64,000 nt of DNA from Staphylotrichum longicolle (Eukaryota; Ascomycota; Sordariomycetes; Sordariales; Chaetomiaceae): contig JAHCVI010000005.1 in NCBI GenBank assembly GCA_019096155.1, positions 3,583,398 to 3,647,397 of the forward strand, read 5' to 3'. Of this stretch, positions 1 to 11,059 are shown in pieces. Position 1 is the first letter of the stretch. Each line of letters opens with the position of its first letter. Under the pieces are notes generated by a model. That model was not told where the DNA came from, ran no database searches, and saw only the letters and a list, made by a program, of their open reading frames with translations. Both the position numbers and the translations under genes were made by a program.

Positions 1-242
1 TAAGGTGACATTATTGCTGCGAGTGTCACTCGCCTTTGAACTCTGCTACACAACTCTGGACAAATGAAGCCGGGCCTACCCACATACAATCCGTGTTTCT
101 ATCCCGACATGGTGGACCGGCCAACCGACCCTTCGGCCCAAGACAATTGCCCTTGACAAACAAACTGATACCTGGAAGCTGTGAACAGGGTCTGGGCCGC
201 AGGCAGAGCGAGGGACTTCGTCAACTACCAGCCCCAGAGAAA

Positions 243-3200
243 TCAAAAGGCAACCCCCGAAATGCCTCGCCCGACAGTCTTGAAGCCATAACTCATCCAC
301 TGGCCGTCGCTGCCCAACGTGTCGAACCGGCTCACACCGCTCTCGGACCCGTCGAGACTCGTCCCAAAACTGCTGAAGTAAAAACCAACGATGACAACGA
401 GGTAGCTGAGCAACAGGATGCTGCCCTTGAAGTAGTTGCTTTTGCCCTCGCCGTACATGTAGCTCAGCAGGAAGACGCACAGAATGACCGTCACCATGTC
501 CCACTGGGGGAAGAGCAGACTAAACGTGTACTTGGCCACATCTTCAGCAGGGACGCCGAGCGGGTTGACGGCCGAGAAGAGCACCAAGGCGGGGACCTGG
601 AGGAGGCAGACCTGCAGAGCATAGGCGGAACCAATCTCCATTGAGAGTGCGATGTTGCCGTTCATGGCAAACGAGATGGCATTTAGGAACTCGGTAGTGT
701 TGGGCACCAACGCAAACAGCGTGATGCCTAGGAACTTCTCGTCAATGTCGAAGCTTTCAAGCACAACATCCACTGTATCGACGAGGATCTCGGCAATGAT
801 GGCGTAGAGCACCGTGGCGCCCATTAGAATGATGGAGCTCTTGAGTCGGCTCCAGTTGGGTGCGTCGTGGCCTCCGTGGCCGTCTCCCTGTGCGCCGGCC
901 GGCCCTGCAGCGTCGTCTTGCTCTGGAAAGAGAGCAGCACTGCGGATTGGTCCTGAGCGGCTGGCGGAGCCAGGTGTGTGATGGGCAATCGTCGAGATTG
1001 AGGGGTTCGGGCCTCGCCTCGAACCCTGCACATTTCTGGCAGCGACAGTTGCGGCCGTCGCGGCAATCTCGGCGACCTGATGGACGAGATTGCTATTCTC
1101 GGCATCGGTGAATCCGGGGATGCTGATGGTGGGAACGGCCGTCTCGGTGGTGCCGGAGCTGGTGGGCTTCGGCGGGACGACATGAGGGGTGCCGTTCACC
1201 TCGCTCCCTGGGAGAGGCGTGTTCTGCCGCGTCTCTTCCTCTGGCCGGGGCAACTGGCCGACTTGGCGGAGCGACTGTCCGAGGATGCGCTTGTACAGGT
1301 GCGAATCTCGAATGTCGGCGCCGGTGGTGTCACCCAGCGATGCATTGCCAAATGGAGGCCGAGGCGTGGCGTGAGCCATGAGGTGATCTTCGTGCTTCTT
1401 CTCCTCGAGTTCGGAATTCCAGATGACGGCGGCATGCGTCCGAAGCGTGAACCAGAGGCCAATGATGTAGGACATGAACAGCATGGTGGCAGCAAGATAA
1501 CAGTACGGACGCACAGCTTCGAGGTAGAAGCGGTCGTTGATGGCAGGGGTCTGCGAGAAATAGCAGCGCCGGCAATCCCTAAGAGCTCCGCCGCCACTGT
1601 TCGGGCGGTCAAAGTTGATGCAGTCCTGGCACGTCAGCTCGTGGGTGCCGTAGATCTGATAGAAGAGGGTCGGGCCAAAAGCGCCAATGACTGCAAAAAG
1701 CAGCATGGTCGAAGTGACACCGGCCGACTTGGAGTTGAAGCGTTGCGTCTTGCGCTTGATGGCGCCGAAACACATAGACAAGCCCGGAAGGAAGAGAACA
1801 CCGGCAAAGATGCTGCCGACAATGCTGCCTTCGACGAGCTGGGCCTTGCCCTGCTGGAGGGCGACGCAGTAGAGGAAGACCTCGACAATGGTAGAGAAGA
1901 GCGCGTTGATGGCAGCGCCGAGGCCCATGGACGACTGAGCAGAGATGGAGGCCACGGCTTGGCCGATAAAGTAGGCGAGAGGAATGATGGACAGGAGACC
2001 CGAAACGAAGAGGAAGGCGGGAGACGTGAGGACATTCTCCATGTGCAAGAGCCCGTCTAGGACAAGCCAGTCAAAGATGACGAAGAAGACGATGGCCATG
2101 AGGTTGATGAGGAAGATGTTGGTGCCGTCAATGGTGTACTTCCAGTACTTGATGCCGACAGCTCGATAGGTGCAGACCAGGATGGAAGAATGGGGCGCTG
2201 CGGGGGCCCGAGCAGAGACAATGTCAGACTCGAAGGACAGAGCCAGGGGATGGCGGCGCAGGTGAGAAAACAGGAGCATGGTGACCTTGCCCATGGGGAT
2301 CGAGAAGACCAGCAACCAGCAGATGGCCGAGACGACAAAGAGGCAGGGCGTGATCAGGAAGTAAAAGAAGGCAAAGAAGATGACACGGCCGATGTTCCAC
2401 TGCCCGCGCCCGAACAACCTCCGCTTCATCCGGGGCAGGTGGTCGTCGAGTGCGGCCCCACGGCCCCTGCCGAGAAGGCTTTCCGTCTCGTCTGGTTCCG
2501 AATCGAGGCTTCTCCTCGACCGCCCAACAATGGAACGATTCCTGTCGGGACCAAAAAAGAGCCGACCGTATTCCAGATCGCCGCTCTGCCACTGTTCATA
2601 CTCGCTGATGCTTCGGCCCTCGCCCTGGTCCTCGTCCAGATAGGCTTCCTGCTGCTCCAACCGGACAAATTTCCCAAAGGGGTAGAACAAGTAGGCGGCC
2701 AACCCCCGCAGGACTCGTCCGTACTCCCTCCCGCCGGGAGCAGAAGCAAAAAGGAAGCAGACGAGGGCTCCAGCGAAGGCGATGAGAGCCATCCACCACC
2801 CAAAGGCAAGGGTCCACACCAGGTTGAAGAAGAGCAGCCAGTTGCTGACGTGCCCGCCGGGGGACGAGTGGATATCGCCCTCGGCCGTCTTCTGCACCGA
2901 GCGGTTCTTCTTGTACAAAGCTGGCTTCCACAGCCTGATGCCGAAAGGGTGTGTCTGGTTGATGGCTTGCTGGCGGTCCTTGAGGGTGAAGCTCTCGGCA
3001 TCGCTGATATCCCCATCCTCGTCGACCGGCGTGGTATCGTCGTCCGGTCGCTCATCCCCTGTTGTCTCTGCGCCAACCTCGTCCACTGGAACGGCGTCGG
3101 CTGGGTCGGTCCTGTCCTCGAGTCCTTCGCCTTCGGCATCCTCGTCGTCAGGGGAGGAGTGTATCTTTGCGAGGGCAGGCGGGGCGCCGACCCGTCTCCG

Positions 3201-3791
3201 CAGGGTTGCGGCGTAGTTTTGTTGGCGCTCGGCGGCATCGGCCTCGACCTCGGCAATGCCGTCGTCGGCGGAAAAAACGCCGCCTCGCTGAGGGGCCTGC
3301 GCGTTGGAACTGGCGCGGCGTGTCATGGCGGGTTTTCGGGGGCGGGCGCGGCCGCGTTCGGGTCCCAGCAACGGCGACTGGGCAGAGCCTTGGCCGGCCC
3401 TTGGGACGAGAAGGTTGGTGGCCGGAGACTGGCCTCCGTCGGAACGGGAAGGATTCCCGGGTATAGGACTGTGCACGAACCCTACCGGAGGCGAAAGAAG
3501 CACGTCAGCGGGCAGCTTGATTTCTGCAAGGGCCCAAAACAACAAAACAGTATTGCGCTGCTGGTGCCGGCCTGCTGCACGCATGCCAAGAAGGCACTGC
3601 GGAGCAAGCTACACGGTAAAGAGCCAACTGAACCCACCTTCAGGCCGCCTCCGCACAGTATCCGTCGGCTGGAGGCTGTCGAAGCCGCGATCCTCGTCCC
3701 GGACGACGGGGCTGGATTGCGAAGGTCGTCGCGCCTCGATCGGCGAGGCGTCACTCGGCGAGCCGCGGTCTGGCCGTGGGGAAGAATCCAT
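243..3791 (-). CDS. Vnx1-like vacuolar low-affinity monovalent cation/H+ exchanger (YccF + Na/Ca exchanger domains)
   Basis: A large polytopic membrane protein of about 1130-1144 residues, encoded by a short first exon (3791-3638) and a long second exon ending with the stop at 243. Exon 1 ends in phase 1 at GAA-G with donor GTGGGT. Two phase-compatible acceptors exist, giving exon 2 from 3523 (TTGCAG) or 3481 (CCGGTAG). The N-terminal 250 residues are acidic and disordered. Two YccF-type hydrophobic segments follow (near residues 290 and 430-463). Then come two exchanger halves, with the signatures GAAINALFSTIVE (about 584) and PNTTEFLNAISFAMNGN (about 990), which match the alpha repeats of the CaCA/CAX superfamily. 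The YccF plus exchanger architecture is that of yeast Vnx1, a vacuolar Na+,K+/H+ antiporter of about 908 aa; the fungal form here has a longer N-terminus. The gene is divergent from Rpt6. Substrate is inferred from the family only. No frame damage was seen. Confidence 0.85.
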
Positions 3792-5861
3792 GGCGGCGGC
3801 AGAGCTGGCGGGAGATGGGCAAAGACGAGACTGTCAATGAATCCGACCTAAAACTCGTGCTTGCTGACTCGTTCTCGTGATGCCGCTGGGAGGCGATGGG
3901 GGGAAGGCCGAGAGGGTTCCAGCTTGGAGCGAGCTTGGTGGGACCGACAAACATCAATAGTGAGACATCAACACAAAGCACCAGGATGGTTAAACAGAGC
4001 GTCGAATCCAATGCAGTGAAGTAGCGATGGCATGGTAAAGGCACGAGAAAAAAAATGGTGTGCAAGATCGGTCGATCATGGCCGACCGATTTTCGAGGCA
4101 AAACAGAAGTCGCGCCCAAATCCTTTTGGGAAGCAGCAGGAATCGGGGGCTGCCGCTCTGCCACAGGCGTCAGCGGCTCAGTTGACGAGAGATCGAGGCT
4201 CGAGTGCTTGAGCTCCAGGTCCCCACCCAGATAAGCCGACTATTTCAAGTGTGCCACAGTAACTTACTGGAAAGGGGGAACGGCAAAAAAAAGAAGGGGA
4301 AAAAAAAAAGAAAAACTGGGCTCGCGACATCTACATAAATAATAAGATACCTTAGCTCAACCTCAGCAGATGCAACAGGAGCTGCGAACAAGGAAAACTC
4401 GCTTTCATTCAACCCGAAGCAATGGAAGAAAGTGCGCAACACTAATGCGCATGCTGCGACAGAGAGGTTCGCAACCTAGGGCTCCAGTGTACCATACAGG
4501 CAAATGAATCACCTACCTTAGGTACCTAGTTCCCAATATGACATGCCCAGTGCCAGCCCGAAGGAGCTCTGGTTTGCGGATGTGAAACACGCAAGGCGCC
4601 ATCTTGACCACCAAGGCGAGGTAACTCCCAGGTTGGCAGTGAGTGATACGGTTGGGCCCGCTGAAGGAGGGGGTGGGTCAGATGCGGCACTGGCGGACCC
4701 AAGGGTCTCCCCCAAGGGCGCCAACTATGAGCCAACCTCAGCCGACAAAACAAGCAACGCCGGCATGTGCCGCACCTAAAGTGGCTTCGCGCCGAGTTTC
4801 TGCTGATCAGCACAAGGATGGCAGCACAAGCGGGACCTCAAGTGACTTTATTTTCTCCATACTCGTGCCACAAAAATCCTCCTCGGACATGTTGCGGCGG
4901 CCAGCGCGATCCACCGAGGGCGCCTCTGCAGACATGACAGTGTAGCGCTGCAAATCTGGAGGATGTGAGAGGTCGGAATCCGGGACGGACCTCCCTCTTC
5001 GGTTATGATGTGGATTTGCAACAGTCAGGTGCCGTGAGTTTCCCACGCTACTCCGTAGCTTTGGAGCTTTGGAGCAATGGCGGTGTGCAGTACACAAGTA
5101 GGTAAGGTAAGGTAGTGTTAGAGCCCGTCAACTCCTCGCTTGCACAATACATCGCTACATTCTTGTGTCTGCACGAGGGAGAGTAAATCTTTTCCGTGTA
5201 AAGAATCTCAAGGGAGAGGGTCCTTTCCTTGCCCGTCGCTGTTAGGCTCGAGTCGCTTGGCCTGGTTCTAATGTTTAGCATAGAATAGATTGGCACGTTT
5301 ATGGAGCACGGTTATGATGACAGAGGTATGACTGCACCTGGCACAGGCCGTGCTTTTGCTCTCAACTTCAGGTCGTTGCAAAGCTATCCGTCGCACACGC
5401 AGCATTGATGAGAAGACCGAAGGAGTTTTGGAGGCCCAGTCGATCCTTGGCGGTGACATCATATCCGGCCTTCGCTCCAATGCTGACATAAGACGCCATG
5501 CGGCTGCCTTATCTTCTTATCAACTGCCAGATTGACTGAGCGCCAGGTCACGTGGTATTGCTCGGCCAGAGGAGCTGCTGGAGCTCTTGGCGCGACGGCG
5601 TTGGCAGCAGCCGATTGCGTGGACCTGAGCTGCCTTCCGCGGCTTCAGCGTTGACCATCTTTCACATTCCGCCTGCATCGAAATCTCAACAGACGGCATC
5701 ATCGAACATCGGTTCCGCCCACCACGCGCACATTGATCGCGGTCTCAGGAACTTAGTGGAACTTCTTCGCGCCGACCAGGCCCCCTTCAGAGAGCACATT
5801 GCGCCGTCCAAGAACCAACCCCTCGACACCCCGAGCCCTCCCCTCCCTCGACGCCGTCACC
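3792..5861. other. Intergenic, divergent promoter region between the exchanger gene and rpt6
   Basis: About 2.1 kb with no convincing coding exon in either strand. It contains A-rich runs (around 4285-4315) and presumably holds both 5' UTRs and promoters. I saw no tRNA, repeat family or transposon remnant. Confidence 0.6.
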
Positions 5862-7105
5862 ATGGCGCTCGACAACTATTATCACAACAAGATCGAGGCG
5901 ATGCAACTCGAGATACTCAAGGGTCAAGCCGTTCTCCGCCGTCTCGAAGCTCAGCGCAATGACTACAACTCGCGGGTACGCCCTCTCCGCGAGGAGTTGG
6001 GCCTCTTGCAACAGCCCGGCTCGTACGTCGGCGAAGTCGTCAAGGTGATGAGCACCAAGAAGGTCCTCGTCAAGGTACACCCTGAAGGGAAATACGGTAT
6101 GTTTGGCATTCAGCCACCAGCACCCTCTCGAGGCGCAATCTCTTGGTACTGACTCTCTTTTCTCCCCAAGTCGTCGATGTTGCGGACTCGGTCGACATCA
6201 CCAAGCTCACAGTCGGCAAACGCGTGACGCTGCTATCCGACTCGTACAAGCTAGAGAAGATGCTTCCTTCGTCAGTCGACCCTCTCGTCTCCCTCATGAT
6301 GGTTGAAAAGGTGCCCGACAGCACCTACGACATGATTGGTGGATTGGATCAACAAATCAAGGAGATCAAAGAAGTCATCGAGCTCGGTCTCAAACACCCC
6401 GAGCTCTTCGAATCGCTAGGCATTGCGCAACCCAAGGGTGTGCTGCTCTACGGGCCCCCCGGTACCGGAAAGACACTGCTGGCCCGCGCTGTAGCCCACC
6501 ACACCGACTGCAAGTTCATCCGCGTGTCTGGTTCTGAGCTGGTGCAAAAGTACATTGGTGAGGGCAGCCGCATGGTGCGCGAGCTTTTCGTCATGGCGCG
6601 GGAGCACGCTCCGAGCATTATCTTCATGGACGAGATCGATTCCATTGGCTCATCCCGTGTCGAGGGATCTTCGGGCGGCGACTCCGAAGTGCAGCGCACC
6701 ATGCTGGAGCTGCTCAACCAGCTCGACGGCTTCGAGCCAACCAAGAACATCAAGGTGATTATGGCGACAAATCGATTGGACATTCTGGATCCGGCTCTTT
6801 TGCGGCCGGGCCGCATCGACCGCAAGATCGAGTTCCCGCCACCGAGCGTCGAGGCGCGCGCCGACATTCTTCGCATCCACAGTCGCAAGATGAACCTGAC
6901 GCGCGGCATCAACCTCACCAAGATTGCCGAGAAGATGAACGGCTGCTCCGGTGCCGAGCTCAAGGGCGTGTGCACCGAGGCGGGCATGTACGCTCTTCGG
7001 GAGAGGCGTGTGCATGTCACACAGGAGGACTTTGAGCTCGCCACTGCCAAGATTCTGAACAAGCACGACGACAAGGAGGTGTCGCTCGCCAAGCTTTGGC
7101 GTTAA
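5862..7105 (+). CDS. rpt6: 26S proteasome regulatory particle ATPase subunit Rpt6 (subunit 8)
   Basis: AAA ATPase of the 19S base that unfolds ubiquitinated substrates and opens the 20S gate. Exon 1 is 5862-6096 and exon 2 is 6171-7105, joined across a 74-bp GTATGT...CCCAAG intron in phase 1, giving 389 residues, the usual Rpt6 length. The start ATG sits in a good fungal context (GTCACCATGG). Visible elements are the N-terminal coiled coil (residues about 8-45), the OB-fold segment with VVDVADSVDI, Walker A GPPGTGKT (about 172), Walker B IIFMDEID (about 230), the second region of homology with TNRLDILDPALLRPGRIDRK, and the C-terminus KLWR. The sequence MIGGLDQQIKEIKEVIELGLKHPE, seen here in part as QIKEIKEVIELGLKHPE, separates Rpt6 from its paralogues. 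It is nuclear/cytosolic and essential in fungi. Its 3' end converges on the phosphatase gene. Confidence 0.97.
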
Positions 7106-7885
7106 AGTGGGTGGGATGGCGGAACATGTGGTTGTTTGGTGGTCACCCACAGATTGCGCAGCTGCGTTCCATTTGGCAACAAGCTTCATGCCTGGTCCTT
7201 GCCCGATGTTGGTAAGCAACATCATGGCAACAGCGGTGGCAGCAGCAACAGCGGCAGCAGAAGCGGGTTCTGCTGGTGGATTGGGCTGCACCAGCGCGTT
7301 CTCGACAAAAGGGAAATAATCAGTTTCTCGTTATTCATGGCATGTCTTGTACAGTACAGAGAGCGTGGGGAATACACACATAAAATGATGAAGAGCAAAC
7401 TCTCAGCCGAGTGCTACCATTCGCTTTTTCCCACTCCCATAATAGTTTTGGCCTGAACATGCTTTCCGTTTCAGCTTTTGTTCGCTGCCTTTTCTAATCC
7501 AGACCATCGCTCGCAACGTAGGTACAACCCCCAGCCACACGGTCTTCCGTTGGATTTCCTATAAAGCCTGTCTATTGTTCCACAGTATGCATACGCCGAG
7601 GTATCATTTACAAAACCGTTTCCCCACTGACCGGTTGTTCCTGTTCTCGAGATTAGGTGAGGTAAACAGAGCAACAAAGACCCCTCCCCCCAATGCACAG
7701 CCACCCGGGACCAGCTCTTTGACAGGCCCCCTCTTTAATTCAACAGGCCCGGCCGTGTTACACAAGTAAACCACTGTTCCCCTGTATGTGCCGTTTGCAT
7801 CTACCTACCAACCGTACCCAAAAAATGTGCAGAACGCTGACTCCCACAATGTATGATTACCAACCCTTGCGCACCAGGTCTCCCC
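7106..7885. other. Convergent intergenic spacer
   Basis: About 780 bp between the stop codons of rpt6 and the tyrosine phosphatase. It is presumably the two 3' UTRs. A GGCAGCAGCAACAGCGG-type triplet stretch near 7236-7262 is the only low-complexity element; no gene was seen. Confidence 0.6.
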
Positions 7886-10800
7886 TTAAAACGCTAAGCT
7901 TCCACTCCTCCCTCGCCCCCTCGCGTCGACTCCCCCGGCTCCGCTCTCCTGAAGCCGCCGGATCCACTCGAGCACCGTCTCGTAGCAGAGCACAAACTGC
8001 CGCAGGCTCTGCACCATGCTCAGCCTCTGGCCGCGGAAGTCCTCGACCGTCTGCGCGATCAGATCGATGCTGTCGTCCTCCAGCCAGCCCGTGTCGATGC
8101 CAGGGTGGTCAGCGGCGCGCTGGTGCGAGCCTGTGGGGGAGCGGTTGGGCGCGTCCTCGTCTTCGTCGTCTTCGTCCATGGTGACATCCCCGTCCGAATC
8201 CTGCTCCAGGGGCCGCTTCCGACCTTGGCTGGCTGCCCTATTGTTGGCCGAGTGGCCCAGCATGTGTTGTCTCTGCCGCTTGAGCATGTCAATGACGCTG
8301 TCCACGGTGCAAAACGCGCCCGTGCGGCCGCACCCGGCGGAGCAGTGCACCAACATGGGCCTCGTCTGCTCGTGTGACTCAGCCCCTTCGTGCCAGCTCA
8401 GGGATATGCTCTCGCTATCTGTCCTCTTGAGACCGGCCGAGCTGGCCCGTTCGGAGCCCAGTTGCGAGAAGAAAGCGTCGCCCCCTCCGTTGCCCACAGT
8501 GTCACTATTCTGCCGTGACACGGTCCTTGGTGCATCAATTGGGGCGGCGCCGCGTTGCATGACGTTGGCGAGCTCGACGAGCGCGAGGAGATGGCTGGGC
8601 TGGGCGGGAGCACCGAAATCAGGCCACGACGGGTAGTGAAGTTGGGTGATTTCGCGTATCGGCATGAAGGGGTACGCGGCGTGGCTGAGTGCGAAATTGC
8701 GGATAATGACAAACTGCGTCTCGGCAGCGACGGTCGGTTGTGGGGCAAAGTTGAACTGGTTAGTCGCCTGTGCTCCTGTGTCGAGCGTCGTGGTCGTGTT
8801 GGCGCGCCGGCGGGCGCCTTCCGGCAAGAACATATCAGGTGAGCCCACCTCCGCCGAGCTCATCGAGCCGTCACCTGTTGTTCCCGTACCCATGTTGGAC
8901 GGTGCTTTTCGCTTGTCGATATCCAGCGAAATCTTCTTTTCGGACAAGACCCGCAACCGTATGGGCCCAAAGTCATTACCTTTCCAGTACGGATGACACT
9001 TGAGCTGCCCCCCTTCCGACTCCGCCGTCAACATGACGATGACTCGCACATCGTTGTCCCATATCACGGACCAGAAGTCCTGCCAAATCGGTTAGCCGCC
9101 GTTGGATGGGGGGGAAAGAGGCTGATTGGGCGGAAAAGGTTGTACAAAGAAAATCCTCACCTCAAACGTCGCTGGCAGGGGCCCTTGGCTGGCGATGTAC
9201 CGCTTGCAGCTGCGCTTTGCTTGAAGATGGCTCGCGTTCACGTAGTCCCAGGCGCCTTCTGGCCGCCCCTGGAGCCTCACCCTGGCGTGCTCAAAAGGTA
9301 AGATGTCCTTGTACCTGTTCTTGCCTCCCTTTTCGATGCCTGAGAGCTGGACTTTGGCAGTGTCTTCCTGAGCCGCACTTGGGACATCTCCTGGCCTAAC
9401 GATCGAGTACGCCTCGCGCATGCGGGACTGCTCTGTGCGTTCAATGCGCAGAAACTTGTCCGAGACCCGCTTGCCATGATCGCCAGCTTCCGCCGCCTCT
9501 CTGAGCCACCTGGGGAGGCTAGCCGGTGCAATGCCTGCAGGGACGGCGACATCCATCTGCCCAACGCCGTCCACCAAGTCTTGATTCTGGCGGATGTTGT
9601 TGAAAAAGGGGCTCGGGTTGTCGTTCGCGTTGGGCAAGAGCACCCCGCCAATCACTGGTGGCAGGTTGGCTCGCAGCCCACCGGATCCAGCCCCCGAGCC
9701 GAGCGATAGCCCTGGAGACGGTCCGCCGGTAGAGCGGTCGATTAGGTCGGGATAGGCCGCAGCGAAGCCGTTGAAGCCCCCGCGCAGGATGCTGGCAGGG
9801 CCTGAGTAGCCCTCGTTGGTGAACTTCTTGATCATGTTGATCGCCGAAAGGGCGTCCCGCTTGTCGGACGACGAGGCGTCGTAGACGACAAGATGGCTGG
9901 CTTCGCGCCAGTTGGCAAACCTCTCTTGATCCTGATCGGCCGAGAAGGTCTGTTGGAGCTTTTGCAGGTTAAATGTTGCCCTCTTCAGCAAGGTTGTCGG
10001 AATGCAGAGGTTCAGGGCGCCCCGCACCCTTCCCTGGGCGAACTGTGGCGAGACTCTGAGGTCCAGCAAAAGAAGGCCTGCGCCCTGGTCTGTCTCGAGG
10101 AGGTCCTTAAGCTCAGCAGGAGATATCATCGTGGGGCTGTCGCCCCCCGGAGCCGGCCCGGTCCCCGGTTGGCTCAGAGGGGTGGGAGAAGGCGAGTCTG
10201 TCTTCGTGCGGCCCGTCATGTATGGCGAGAATTTGGCGGTACTCCCCTCGCCGGCGGGGGCGGGAAAGGGAGACTGCACTCCATGTGGGGAGATCCCCTG
10301 CCTACCCAGATTCAGTGAGAAGGGCGGGTTCAAGGAAACGGCCGAGCTGCGCTTGGAATCCGCAGACACGTACGCCGAATCTTCTTGCAAACTGTCATTA
10401 TCCCGCTCGGCCTTACCGCCGCCAGGCACCTCTCCCAGACTGAACGATCCTGCAGCAAGACGCGAGCTTCGCAACAGTGGAAAATCCGACCCATCGCCGC
10501 CTTGGGTGTGCCATTTCGGGGGCCGTGGGCGTTGGAGAGCAGAAGGGGTCGAAGCCGGAGGCGTGCGGGCACCGCCCGCCGTCAAGCTGAAGTGAGATGC
10601 CGATAGACTGAACGCCGCCCTCGCTCGGTTTGCGTCTGCCTGCCTCCGAAAGGCCTCGAATTCCGGATTCGCATCCAACGGCAGCTGCTTCGGAATCGCG
10701 GCGGCGAACGACTTGACCGACGAGGATGGCGAGCTCCAATTCTCGCGCGGCACCATGCATGAGTCCCGGGGGTCTGCGGCGGAGTCGACGGCGAGCCCGA

Positions 10801-11059
10801 AATAGTTAGGGCTCGGGGTCCGGACATCGTGGGCGGAACCCCGGGCGGCTCCCGGCGACAGCTTGGGCGGATGCGACTGGCCGCTCGAGGGTGGAAGCCG
10901 CGACGAAGATACAGGGGAGGTCGCTGGTTTGCTGTTGATATATGACTGTGAGTTGGAGCGCGAGTGTGTCAGGCCCTGCGGGCTCACTGCGGCGACAGGC
11001 GCCGGTGTCTTCATGGTATAATAGCAGGGTCGATCGTTCGTCCGGTGTTCTGGCGGCAT
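7886..11059 (-). CDS. Protein tyrosine phosphatase with N-terminal rhodanese-like (CH2) domain, Pyp/Ptp2-3 type
   Basis: Two exons, 11059-9161 and 9079-7886, separated by an 81-bp intron (GTGAGG...TTGGCAG) in phase 0, encode 1030 residues. A second in-frame ATG at 11014 (MKTPAPV) is an equally good start. The N-terminal 300 residues are Ser/Pro rich. A rhodanese-like domain follows (about 311-440) with LLLLDLRVSPQFAQGRV and ILRGGFNGFAAAYP; its catalytic loop reads VYDASSSDKRD and has no Cys, so it is probably a MAP-kinase docking module. The PTP domain has NRYKDILPF (about 580), the WPD loop SWPDFGAP (about 783), the signature HCSAGCGRTG (about 875) and a Q-loop region QTVEDFRGQR. This layout matches fission yeast Pyp1/Pyp2 and Aspergillus homologues that dephosphorylate stress MAPKs. 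A long acidic insertion lies between the signature loop and the Q loop. Confidence 0.9.

Noticed and set aside
1080..2060. 326-codon + strand open frame
   Set aside because: Antisense to exchanger transmembrane segments; charged nonsense text.
2190..3851. 553-codon + strand open frame
   Set aside because: Antisense shadow of the exchanger gene; no domain, composition follows the opposite strand's codon bias.
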